Below are positions 1 through 6,465 of a DNA stretch of 7,018 nt, in pieces. This DNA comes from Moraxellaceae bacterium UBA2032 (lineage in GTDB: Bacteria; Pseudomonadota; Gammaproteobacteria; Pseudomonadales; Moraxellaceae): positions 1 to 7,018 of the forward strand of contig DDBM01000010.1 in the NCBI GenBank assembly GCA_002333125.1, given 5' to 3'. The translations under genes and the position numbers were made by a program. The notes beneath the pieces are model-generated. The model did no database searches and was not told the DNA's origin. It saw nothing but the letters and a program-made list of their open reading frames with translations. How positions within the stretch are numbered: the first letter of the stretch is position 1; every line of letters starts with the position of its first letter.

Positions 1-334
1 CATCATAATCATAATTTAGCCATGCTTGCTCAATGCTAAATTCATTGCCCAAATCATTGCCATGATAAGAGCCTTTAACTAATGTTTTAAGGTCGTTTGT
101 CCACTGCACTTGCAAACCTACGTCGCCATAATCAAAGGCATTGCCATTTTGATAAGATGCTTGTTGCCCTGCTTCTAAGGCATTAGCTAAACGTGCAACT
201 GGATATGCTGAGTCACTATACAAATAACGCCCACCCATATTTAAAATAGGCGTAAATTTTTCATCGGTCGTGATTTCATGTGCTTGTGCAAACAAAGGCA
301 AAACACATAACACATAACAGAGCTTTTTAGACAT
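1..334 (-). CDS. Putative outer-membrane beta-barrel protein, N-terminal part (cut by window edge)
   Basis: The first 111 codons of an open frame start at the ATG at 334-332 and run off the window. Residues 1-18 (MSKKLCYVLCVLPLFAQA) look like a Sec signal peptide: two lysines, a hydrophobic core and an AQA cleavage site. Cleavage would leave a mature protein beginning HEITTDEK. The visible mature part alternates polar and aromatic residues (GGRYLYSDSAYPVARL, DYGDVGLQVQW, LVKGSYHGNDLG, AWLNYDYD), as in porin-like barrel strands; this is inference, since no named family is recognised. The ATG lies 3 bases after the mbnH stop and has no clear Shine-Dalgarno of its own, so it is probably translationally coupled and the third gene of an mbnP-mbnH operon. 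The context suggests a role in metal passage or sensing at the outer membrane. A periplasmic protein is the alternative. The reading frame and signal peptide are secure; the function is not. Confidence 0.7.
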   Translation of the reverse strand, partial: MSKKLCYVLCVLPLFAQAHEITTDEKFTPILNMGGRYLYSDSAYPVARLANALEAGQQASYQNGNAFDYGDVGLQVQWTNDLKTLVKGSYHGNDLGNEFSIEQAWLNYDYD

Positions 335-337
335 GGT

Positions 338-1495
338 TTAAGGATTCTGTGGCAAAAATGGATTAGCAAATTGGGGATTATGTAAAAACTCGTCATCGGT
401 CAAGGTTTTTAAAAAAGCCACAATATCCGCTTTTTCTTGCTCGTTAAGGTCGATACGCGTAATCAACTCACTTTTAAAAGGATTATTACGGCCATCGCCC
501 GCATTAACACCCTCAACGATATTACGCCCACCTGCGGCATAAAAATCTAATACTGCTTCTAGGGTTGGGAGTGAACCATCGTGCATATAAGGGGCTGTGA
601 CGGCTACATTACGCAAACTAGAGGCGCGAAACTTGCCCATATCCTGTGGCTGACCTGACAATTCAAAAACACCACGATTAGGAAAGGGAAAATCACCCGT
701 TCCACCAATATTAAATAATCCTGTATTATGAAATGGCGTTTCTATAACCCGTGTGCCTGCATGACGCACTTGGTCATTCAAATTAAAGCTGCCATGACAA
801 TGAAAACACTCTGCTTTTTCGCCAAAAAACAAATTCTTACCGCGTAATTCACTCTCGGATAACGTCGCTTTGTTTTGATTAAATTGGTCATAACGCGAAT
901 TACCCGAAATTAAAGCACGTTGAAAAGTCGCAATAGCCTTAATAATATTTGTGTAATTAATAGCTTGGGGGTCTTGAGGAAAGGCTAGCTTAAATAAAAG
1001 TTGATATTGGTTATCTTGTTGAAAACGCTGCAAAACTGCTGCTTTGTTATTATCGTTTAAGCCTAGCTCTATAGGATTCTCGCCAAACATTGGCACTTCC
1101 ATTTGTTTTTCTAAGCTAGTTAGCGCAGGATTTGCCCATGTAATTGTCGTGTTATAGACCACATTTGCCAAATGTTGCGAATTGCGAGGATGCAGCTCAC
1201 CTGTAGAGCCTTTGGCAACCGTTAAACCATCGGTAAAGGCTTTTTCTTGTAAATGACACGTGCCACAGGCTTGTAAACCATTACCCGATAAACGCACATC
1301 ATAAAAAAGATGGCGGCCTAACTCGACCTTTTGAGTCGTCATTGGATTATCCGCAGGAACAAAAGGCGTAGGAAATGAAGCTGGCAAATGCCAGCTCCAT
1401 GTTGATGTGGTTAATGCGGGGTCTTCGGTAGATGTGCCTGTATTACAAGCAGATAAACTTAACACAGCGAAGATGGTGACTAGATATTTATTCAT
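338..1495 (-). CDS. mbnH: MbnH-like di-heme c-type peroxidase (MauG/CcpA family), lipoprotein
   Basis: A 385-residue di-heme enzyme of the bacterial cytochrome c peroxidase/MauG superfamily, in the subfamily (MXAN_0977 type, MbnH) that is paired with MbnP. Residues 1-17 form a lipoprotein signal with lipobox LSAC and Cys17 as the lipidated residue. Two haem c sites are visible: CGTCH at 77-81 and CFHCH at 230-234. The motifs PFHNTGLFN (254-262) and PYMHDGSLPTLEAVLDFY (302-319) are typical of the superfamily. Tyr319 lies about where MauG has its axial tyrosine and peroxidases have a methionine; this needs an alignment. In the studied methanotroph, MbnH oxidises a Trp of MbnP to kynurenine, and that reaction is inferred here. 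The start is the ATG at 1495 because it begins the signal peptide; a longer frame to 1558 would start inside a hairpin. It lies 80 bases downstream of mbnP and 3 bases upstream of the putative barrel gene. The +2 residue after Cys17 is Asn, not Asp, which favours the outer membrane. Confidence 0.9.
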   Translation of the reverse strand: MNKYLVTIFAVLSLSACNTGTSTEDPALTTSTWSWHLPASFPTPFVPADNPMTTQKVELGRHLFYDVRLSGNGLQACGTCHLQEKAFTDGLTVAKGSTGELHPRNSQHLANVVYNTTITWANPALTSLEKQMEVPMFGENPIELGLNDNNKAAVLQRFQQDNQYQLLFKLAFPQDPQAINYTNIIKAIATFQRALISGNSRYDQFNQNKATLSESELRGKNLFFGEKAECFHCHGSFNLNDQVRHAGTRVIETPFHNTGLFNIGGTGDFPFPNRGVFELSGQPQDMGKFRASSLRNVAVTAPYMHDGSLPTLEAVLDFYAAGGRNIVEGVNAGDGRNNPFKSELITRIDLNEQEKADIVAFLKTLTDDEFLHNPQFANPFLPQNP

Positions 1496-1533
1496 AACAC
1501 TCAAAAAATAATTAGGGCTGATGCTTAAAATAA

Positions 1534-1568
1534 CCCTCACCCCAACCCTCTCCCACAACGGGAGAGGG
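1534..1568. repeat. REP-like palindromic element between mbnP and mbnH
   Basis: On the plus strand, CCCTCACCCCAACC is followed by a perfect hairpin: CCCTCTCCC (1546-1554), loop ACAAC, GGGAGAGGG (1560-1568). The arrangement of a 9-bp GC-rich stem with a flanking CCCTCACCCCAAC half matches a class of dispersed REP-like intergenic elements common in proteobacteria. It stands out against the AT-rich surroundings. It sits 8 bases after the mbnP stop and about 40 bases before the mbnH start. In the mRNA it could protect the mbnP 3' end or lower read-through into mbnH. It has no adjacent U-tract, so it is unlikely to be a strong intrinsic terminator. Only one copy is in the window, so its repeat nature is inferred from the familiar sequence type. 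Confidence 0.75.
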
Positions 1569-1575
1569 AATTTTC

Positions 1576-2523
1576 TTACTTGGCAACCACTTTAAACACG
1601 GTTTGAGTTTTAGTTGAGTGTGCTTTGCCTGTTAAAAGGTCTAAACCTAGTGCTTCAAAAATCACACCGCACTCACTGTCTGTTGCGCCAGACATACAAC
1701 CCACAGCACTATTTTGATTGAGTGCAATATCAGACTGAGCAAGCAATGCTGGCACGTCTAACACCACTTTTTGCTTAGCTGCATCAAAACTATTGAGCGT
1801 AATATTTGCCAAATTAGGATTAGTACAGCTATAACCTGCTGCATCTGAGCCTGTACAACCTGTTGCGCCTATATGTACCACCCAACTGCTAACGACAGCA
1901 TCATCAGTAGTATCAGGCGTACCTTTTTGATTAACTACACCACCTGTGGGTTTTACTTCGATTTTGGCAAATTTGCGACCACCCTGCCAAGACCAAGCCA
2001 TTGCTGCCACATCTAAAGGCGCATTAATTGCCGTTGTATTGCTATGATTTAAATCAATGGTTTTGGCTAACTCATCAAGCCCTGTATCAGGTACACCAAG
2101 GGTAAATTTAATACCTGTATAAGTGCCTGTTGGGACTTTTCCTGTAATTTTGGTATGAAGTGTCGCGTCCCCCGCACAAGAACCCGTTGCATCTTCAAAA
2201 TCGAGTAAAGCAACACCATAATTTTGATATTCATTTTTGTCTAAAGACACATTAACAGCTTGGCCTTTATTGTTAATCAATTGAAGGGATGATACATAAA
2301 AACGTAAATCTTGCAGTTCTGCCGTTTTGTTGCTTGTGCCTAAATTAGACACTTCATTGACTGCGCCACATTTAACGTCTTGATTATTGGCTTGTGCCGC
2401 AAACTGAATATTTACGGCTTGCGTAGTATTAACAATAGGTAGTGGGTCGTCACTACTCCCGCCACCACACGCCGTTAATAATGCAGTAGAAGATACATAA
2501 GATAAAGCCAACAAAGTACGCAT
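1576..2523 (-). CDS. mbnP: MbnP-like copper-binding lipoprotein (metallo-mystery pair, four-Cys motif)
   Basis: A 315-residue protein of the MbnP family, the usual partner of MbnH. Residues 1-19 are a lipoprotein signal with lipobox LTAC (Cys19), followed by a GGGSSDDP linker. The mature part has six cysteines: C52, C116, C223, C233, C276 and C285. The last four form two close pairs, CTGSDAAGYSC and CMSGATDSEC, that fit the family's four-Cys motif and probably form disulfides. The conserved-looking core is DLNH (157-160), MAWSWQGGRKF (175-185) and VVHIGATGC (215-223). In the characterised homologue a Trp becomes kynurenine and helps create a copper site; W177 or W179 is the likely counterpart here, and H160 and H217 are candidate ligands. 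All of this is inference. Two ATGs are adjacent (2526 and 2523); AGGA at 2533-2530 is better spaced for the second. The frame extends to 2667 but lacks a signal there and overlaps the ABC gene. It is the first gene of the cluster. Confidence 0.88.
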   Translation of the reverse strand: MRTLLALSYVSSTALLTACGGGSSDDPLPIVNTTQAVNIQFAAQANNQDVKCGAVNEVSNLGTSNKTAELQDLRFYVSSLQLINNKGQAVNVSLDKNEYQNYGVALLDFEDATGSCAGDATLHTKITGKVPTGTYTGIKFTLGVPDTGLDELAKTIDLNHSNTTAINAPLDVAAMAWSWQGGRKFAKIEVKPTGGVVNQKGTPDTTDDAVVSSWVVHIGATGCTGSDAAGYSCTNPNLANITLNSFDAAKQKVVLDVPALLAQSDIALNQNSAVGCMSGATDSECGVIFEALGLDLLTGKAHSTKTQTVFKVVAK

Positions 2524-2524
2524 C

Positions 2525-2533
2525 ATTTTTCCT
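2525..2533 (-). promoter_or_regulatory. Ribosome binding site choosing the mbnP start
   Basis: The minus strand reads ACAGGAAAAATGATG here. AGGA lies 3 bases before the first ATG (2526) and 6 before the second (2523). The spacing favours the second, but the two starts differ by a single methionine and both give the same lipoprotein signal. The site also excludes the longer open frame that begins within the ABC transporter gene. Confidence 0.6.
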
Positions 2534-2579
2534 GTTAGATAAAATTTTGCGTATTTTAATAGATAATACTCTCTCGTAA

Positions 2580-2598
2580 CTGCGACATGATGTCGCAG
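2580..2598. promoter_or_regulatory. 19-bp palindrome upstream of mbnP (candidate operator)
   Basis: CTGCGACATGATGTCGCAG is a perfect inverted repeat of 9-bp arms around one central base. It lies 11 bases past the ABC-transporter stop and 57-75 bases upstream of the mbnP start. A possible -10 (TATTAT, minus strand, 2568-2563) lies just downstream, and its matching -35 position would fall inside the palindrome, which fits an operator for a dimeric regulator. No U-tract follows on the minus strand, so it is a poor intrinsic terminator, although as an RNA hairpin it could still cap the ABC transcript. I do not recognise the consensus of any particular regulator. Confidence 0.5.
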
Positions 2599-2608
2599 GG
2601 TAACAAGC

Positions 2609-4435
2609 CTACTCCTCACCCAAAAAACCACCACTTTGTCTTGCCCATAAACGCGCATATAAACCATTAGCGGCCAATAATTGACTATGCGTGCCTTGCT
2701 CTACAATACGGCCTTCATCAAGCACAATGAGTCTATCCATTGCCGCAATCGTTGATAACCTATGCGCAATCGCAATCACCGTTTTACCCTCCATGAGTTG
2801 ATATAAACTGGTTTGAATCGCTGCTTCGACTTCAGAATCTAAGGCACTGGTGGCTTCGTCTAATAATAAAATAGGCGCGTCTTTTAACATGACACGCGCA
2901 ATGGCAATGCGCTGCCGTTGACCACCCGACAACTTAACGCCACGCTCACCCACATGGGCTTCAAAACTGATGCGCCCCTTGGCATCTTGCAATGACTCCA
3001 CAAACTCAAAGGCTTGGGCTCTTTTAACCGCTTGTATCATTTGTTCGTCTGTGGCATGAGGTCGGCCATACAACAAATTATCTTTAACCGAGCGATGCAG
3101 TAATGAGGTATCTTGCGTCACCATGCCAATATGAGCGCGTAAAGAGTCTTGAGTGACGTTATTAATATCTTGGCCATCAATGGTAATTTTGCCCTGATTG
3201 ACTTCGTAAAAACGTAACAACAAATTAACTAAGGTACTTTTGCCTGCACCAGAACGCCCTACAACGCCAATTTTTTCACCTGCATTAATACGTAAATCAA
3301 AGTTATGTAGCACCATTTTGTGGGCATCATAACCAAAATGAATATGCTCAAAATGCACTTCACCGCGCTTAATCACTAAAGGTTTGGCGTTAGGAGCATC
3401 AATAATACTGTGAGGTTTAGAGAGTGTTCCCATCCCATCGCGTATCGTGCCAATATGCTCAAATAACATGGCTAATTCCCACATCACCCAATGCGAAATA
3501 CCATTTAAACGCAACGCCATCGCCGTTGAAGCTGCGACTGCACCAACCGAAGTCCGCTCTACTGACCACAACCATAAAGCTAAGGCAGCCGTACTGGCAA
3601 CTAAGGTCATATTAACCATTTGATTAACGGTTTCGAATTGCGATACCAAACGCATTTGTTTATGCACCGTAACCATAAACTCTTGCATGGCACTTTTGGC
3701 ATAACTTGATTCGCGCTGGCTATAAGAAAACAATTTAACGGTGCTAATGTTGGCATAAGCGTCTGTCATGCGGCCTGTCATTAAGGCGCGAGCATCAGCT
3801 TGACGCTCGGCTGTTTTGCCTAAACGGGGAATAAAATACCATAATGCAATGCCAAATAAGATAATCCATACCGCAAACGGTGCTAGTAACCATGTATCAA
3901 ACTGACGCAAGACCAAACCACAGGTAATAAAATAAATCAGCATAAACATGGCCATTGTTGACATGGTCATCATGGCATCGCGCACTGCCAACGCAGTTTG
4001 CATCACTTTAGCCGAGACACGCCCTGCAAATTCATCTTGATAAAAACCTAAACTGTGGTCGAGCATTAAACGGTGAAAGTTCCAACGCAATCGCATCGGA
4101 AAATTACCTTGTAAAGTCTGAAACTTAAGTAATGACTGCAACAAAACCACTAAAGGACTAAAAGCTATTAAACTTAACATCCAAATAATAGGCACACGTT
4201 TTTGCTGCCATAATTCGTGCGCTTTAAAGGCATTTAGCCAATCGACCACCTCGCCCATCATGCTAAACAAGTAAGCTTCAAATGCGCCAATAGAGGCGGT
4301 GACTAGCATTAAGGCTACAATCCAACCGCGCACTCCCTCAGTACAAGAGTACAAAAAAGGCAATAAGCCCATTTTGGGTAAGGTGGGTGTGGCATCAGGA
4401 TAAGGGTTTACTTTATTTTCAAACCAAGAAAACAT
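2609..4435 (-). CDS. ABC exporter half-transporter (fused permease and ATPase, subfamily B type)
   Basis: A 608-residue complete half-transporter that would work as a dimer in the inner membrane, exporting a lipid, drug or other hydrophobic substrate. An N-terminal transmembrane region (about residues 35-330) carries several hydrophobic segments, for example 37-60, 82-104, 158-176, 180-202 and 275-291. The nucleotide-binding domain (about 358-600) has every active-site motif: A-loop Tyr369 (FGYD), Walker A GRSGAGKST (393-401), Q-loop Gln441, signature LSGGQRQR (502-509), Walker B ILLLDE (522-527), SALD D-loop and switch His558. The length and layout fit the MsbA/multidrug group, but the substrate cannot be read from the sequence. 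The ATG at 4435 follows 108 bases of gene-free DNA with no strong Shine-Dalgarno. The gene ends 85 bases before mbnP, with a palindrome between, so a shared transcript is possible but not shown. Confidence 0.92.
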   Translation of the reverse strand: MFSWFENKVNPYPDATPTLPKMGLLPFLYSCTEGVRGWIVALMLVTASIGAFEAYLFSMMGEVVDWLNAFKAHELWQQKRVPIIWMLSLIAFSPLVVLLQSLLKFQTLQGNFPMRLRWNFHRLMLDHSLGFYQDEFAGRVSAKVMQTALAVRDAMMTMSTMAMFMLIYFITCGLVLRQFDTWLLAPFAVWIILFGIALWYFIPRLGKTAERQADARALMTGRMTDAYANISTVKLFSYSQRESSYAKSAMQEFMVTVHKQMRLVSQFETVNQMVNMTLVASTAALALWLWSVERTSVGAVAASTAMALRLNGISHWVMWELAMLFEHIGTIRDGMGTLSKPHSIIDAPNAKPLVIKRGEVHFEHIHFGYDAHKMVLHNFDLRINAGEKIGVVGRSGAGKSTLVNLLLRFYEVNQGKITIDGQDINNVTQDSLRAHIGMVTQDTSLLHRSVKDNLLYGRPHATDEQMIQAVKRAQAFEFVESLQDAKGRISFEAHVGERGVKLSGGQRQRIAIARVMLKDAPILLLDEATSALDSEVEAAIQTSLYQLMEGKTVIAIAHRLSTIAAMDRLIVLDEGRIVEQGTHSQLLAANGLYARLWARQSGGFLGEE

Positions 4436-4468
4436 AAATCATTCACTAAATTAAACATATTTAGAGAT

Positions 4469-4499
4469 AGCATATCGTATTTTTCATAAAGACCATCAA
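4469..4499 (-). promoter_or_regulatory. Possible promoter of the ABC exporter gene
   Basis: In the AT-rich gap before the ABC gene the minus strand has TTGATG (4499-4494) and TATGCT (4474-4469) separated by 19 bases, a loose sigma-70-like pair with a long spacer. It ends about 33 bases before the ATG. The match is weak and, in DNA this AT-rich, may be chance. Confidence 0.22.
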
Positions 4500-4543
4500 T
4501 AACTCATTCATGCTTTATAGCGCGGCATTTGTGATGGGTATTA

Positions 4544-5392
4544 TTACACCCAATTTTCAATCACTCTGACCAAGCTAGCACCACGTTGCGTAGGAATCGC
4601 CAATGAGCCGTAATAGGCTTCGGGAATATGAACTTGAGTGTGAGCAAAGCCCAACTGTTTAAAGCTAGTGATGATTTCTTGCTGATTGTTAAAATGCAAC
4701 GTAACGCGGCTTTGGGTGGCAAACGCCAAACCAAACACAAAGGCATTAATCACTTTGGTTACAGGATGCCACGTAAAATTAGGGTATAAATCGCTAACAT
4801 AAGCACCTGCGGGAAATTGTTTTAGTACTTGCGCTAAGTTATTCCAAAAACCACTAATGGTTGCATAATCAAAATAGTTAATGAGTCCTTCGGTAATCAC
4901 CAAAGTTTTGCGTGTGGGGTCTAATTCACGCTTAAAAACAACGGCTAAGGCATCTGGCGTATTTTCTTCTAAAATATTAATACCCACGACCCGATGACGC
5001 TTGCTTAACAAACCATGCTCGGCTAACAGGCGTTGTTTGTGCGCTAACATGTCGGGTAAATCAGCTTCTATATAGTGCAAATCAGGAAACTCTTGGCAAA
5101 AACGCACACCACGAGGTGATAAACCACACGCAATTTCTACAATTTGAGTCACACCTTGTTCTTTAATGGCTTTTTTGACTACATAATCAATTATATGATG
5201 ACGTTGTAATAAGGTGGTTTGGGTCGAAAATCCTGCAACTGCTCGTGCCATTTTTTCAAAAGGCTGACCTAAGTAATACAGTGTTTTACCTTGGGGCGTT
5301 TTAAATGCGTCTAAAGAAAGACCATGTTGCCGCCATACTTCACCTGTGTAATAAGCGGTAAAACTAATGCCTGAGCTGTCGGTATTTGCCAT
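4544..5392 (-). CDS. LCM/PPM1-family SAM-dependent O-methyltransferase
   Basis: A 282-residue class I methyltransferase resembling the leucine carboxyl methyltransferase (PPM1/Tcmp) family. The AdoMet-binding motif I is VEIACGLSPRG (85-95), with the CGLSPRG form common in bacterial members. The acidic end of strand 2 is IEADLPD (108-114), and ITEGLINYF (166-174) matches the family's motif after strand 4. No signal peptide or membrane segment is seen, so it is probably cytoplasmic and transfers methyl from S-adenosylmethionine to a carboxyl or hydroxyl group. Bacterial relatives are often labelled as polyketide-type O-methyltransferases, but no biosynthetic genes are nearby, so the substrate is unknown. 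The ATG at 5392 is preceded by AAAGAGAA about 5 bases upstream, an acceptable ribosome site. Gaps of about 109 bases on each side suggest its own transcription unit. It is complete and of usual length. Confidence 0.85.
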   Translation of the reverse strand: MANTDSSGISFTAYYTGEVWRQHGLSLDAFKTPQGKTLYYLGQPFEKMARAVAGFSTQTTLLQRHHIIDYVVKKAIKEQGVTQIVEIACGLSPRGVRFCQEFPDLHYIEADLPDMLAHKQRLLAEHGLLSKRHRVVGINILEENTPDALAVVFKRELDPTRKTLVITEGLINYFDYATISGFWNNLAQVLKQFPAGAYVSDLYPNFTWHPVTKVINAFVFGLAFATQSRVTLHFNNQQEIITSFKQLGFAHTQVHIPEAYYGSLAIPTQRGASLVRVIENWV

Positions 5393-5461
5393 AAAATTCT
5401 CTTTGAGCCAAAATAACGAGCTTTTTACCTTACAAAAATACCCTACAAATAGATAGTGCTT

Positions 5462-5493
5462 TTAAGGACGTTATTTTTAATAACTGTCCTTAA
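5462..5493. terminator. 14-bp stem-loop between the 309-residue gene and the methyltransferase gene
   Basis: TTAAGGACGTTATT (5462-5475) pairs with AATAACTGTCCTTAA (5479-5493) around a TTT loop, with a single unpaired T at 5485. The hairpin begins 8 bases past the stop of the 309-residue gene on the minus strand. This position suits transcript termination or 3'-end protection for the ttcA unit. However, the bases after the stem are A-rich on the minus strand rather than a U-run, so an intrinsic terminator is not certain. An operator for the methyltransferase gene is less likely because the arms are long and the centre is AT-only. Confidence 0.4.
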
Positions 5494-5501
5494 TTAACAC
5501 G

Positions 5502-6431
5502 TCAGGTATTTATCCCAACCAATAACTCTAAGCGATTAGGCAATACTCTCAACGAGCGCACTTCAAATTGATTAACTAACTTAAGCAACATATCGTCACT
5601 ATCAATCAACAACGACAAACCCGGTATAATCGTTGAGTCGGTTAATGTAAGCAATTTATCAACAATCCATGAGCGATTATGCAATAGCTCCATCAACAAA
5701 TTTTTATGCAATGCTACACGCCATAAATTTGCGCCCTCACCGCTTACGCCCTCTATTTGCTCTAAAAAGAAAGCAACAGGGTCAATGACTGGCGGTAATT
5801 TTTTAACAACAAAAGCGGTAGTACGTGCAATGCCACGCAAGGCTAAATTAGACAATGTTTTTGCCTGACGTAATTGTGCATCTAAATTGGTATTAACATG
5901 ACGTAATAACAAAAACTGCTCATCATGCGAGACCTTACACTCCAACACATCAAAATCTAAATTTAGAGTATAAAGCAAGCGTTGATAATGGCCGTCTAAA
6001 GCCACTGTTAAACGGTCGCTGCCACACTCTACGGTAATATGATCAATATAAGCATGTCCTTCGGTCATTTGGCGCAACTGCTTGTTTAACTGGCTTTGCG
6101 TAACCGATACCGTTAGAGTAGTTTTACTAAAATAGGTTTGCGCCATTTGTAAGGCGGCTTCTTGGGCAATATGAGTCGCTACCTTAGCTGTCTCGCTAGC
6201 GAGTTGGGTGGTCATTTTTACACCACCACCTGCCAACATCGCCAAGACTTGTGCGCTGTCGGTGGTAAACTGTAAGGTACTACGCGCGGTATCACTGGCT
6301 GCATCAACCACCGACTTTGCAGTATCTTGCGCCATATCTACCAAATCTTCGGCAGCCTCTAAGGCTTTATTAGCCGCGCTAAGTGTGCGATCTAGTAACT
6401 TTTTCTTAGGCTTTTGTGAAGGTTCCGTCAT
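5502..6431 (-). CDS. Hypothetical protein with alanine-rich amphipathic N-terminal helix
   Basis: A 309-residue protein that I do not recognise. Residues 6-16 are basic (KPKKKLLDR). Residues 17-100 are rich in Ala, Asp, Thr and Lys with spaced hydrophobics (ALEAAEDLVDMAQDTAKSVV, DAASDTARSTL, LASETAKVATHIAQEAAL), as in long amphipathic helices of the apolipoprotein or LEA type. The run AQVLAMLAGGGV-like at about 60-71 is hydrophobic but short. From about 104 it changes to strand-like sequence (TTLTVSVTQSQLNKQL, IDHITVECGSDRLTVALDGHY, YTLNLDFDVLECKV), which loosely recalls DUF2993/LmeA-type lipid-binding folds; this is a guess. There is no signal peptide. The start is the ATG at 6431: AAGGTG lies 6 bases upstream, whereas a GTG at 6440 that would add three residues is itself part of that ribosome site. 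It begins 34 bases after ttcA and is probably co-transcribed with it. Confidence 0.8.
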   Translation of the reverse strand: MTEPSQKPKKKLLDRTLSAANKALEAAEDLVDMAQDTAKSVVDAASDTARSTLQFTTDSAQVLAMLAGGGVKMTTQLASETAKVATHIAQEAALQMAQTYFSKTTLTVSVTQSQLNKQLRQMTEGHAYIDHITVECGSDRLTVALDGHYQRLLYTLNLDFDVLECKVSHDEQFLLLRHVNTNLDAQLRQAKTLSNLALRGIARTTAFVVKKLPPVIDPVAFFLEQIEGVSGEGANLWRVALHKNLLMELLHNRSWIVDKLLTLTDSTIIPGLSLLIDSDDMLLKLVNQFEVRSLRVLPNRLELLVGINT

Positions 6432-6437
6432 AATATT

Positions 6438-6443
6438 CACCTT
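6438..6443 (-). promoter_or_regulatory. Ribosome binding site deciding the start of the 309-residue gene
   Basis: The minus strand reads AAGGTGAATATTATG. AAGGTG is a near-consensus Shine-Dalgarno with 6 bases to the ATG at 6431. The in-frame GTG at 6440-6438 is contained in it and has no ribosome site of its own, so the ATG is preferred. Confidence 0.6.
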
Positions 6444-6465
6444 AAGTTAAAACTTGCTCACCACC

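Noticed and set aside
1..20. CATCATAATCATAA-like short repetition at the window start
   Set aside because: It is explained by codons for Asn, Tyr and Asp (NYDYD) in the putative barrel protein.
1496..1558. Upstream extension of mbnH to a start at 1558
   Set aside because: It would begin in the loop of the REP-like hairpin and bury the lipoprotein signal 21 residues in.
2527..2667. Upstream extension of mbnP into the ABC transporter gene
   Set aside because: The extra residues show no signal peptide, overlap a well-supported gene and displace the lipoprotein signal that starts at the AGGA-preceded ATGs.
3424..3615. 63-codon plus-strand open frame
   Set aside because: It lies wholly inside and antisense to the ABC exporter gene, has no ribosome site or recognisable domain, and its composition follows from the opposite strand.
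4535..4552. Small inverted repeat TGGGT...ACCCA at the methyltransferase stop
   Set aside because: Only 5 bp per arm with an 8-base gap and partly coding; on the transcribed minus strand no U-run follows, so it is not a credible terminator.
4561..4746. 61-codon minus-strand open frame
   Set aside because: It is an alternative frame inside the methyltransferase gene, whose own frame carries clear family motifs.
2609..5392. ABC exporter and methyltransferase as a biosynthesis-and-export pair for a secondary metabolite
   Set aside because: They are separated by 108 bases with a possible separate promoter, and no biosynthetic gene is in the window, so the link is only adjacency.
6208..6450. 80-codon plus-strand open frame
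   Set aside because: It is antisense to the alanine-rich N-terminal region of the 309-residue gene; the repetitive codons there keep the opposite frame open.
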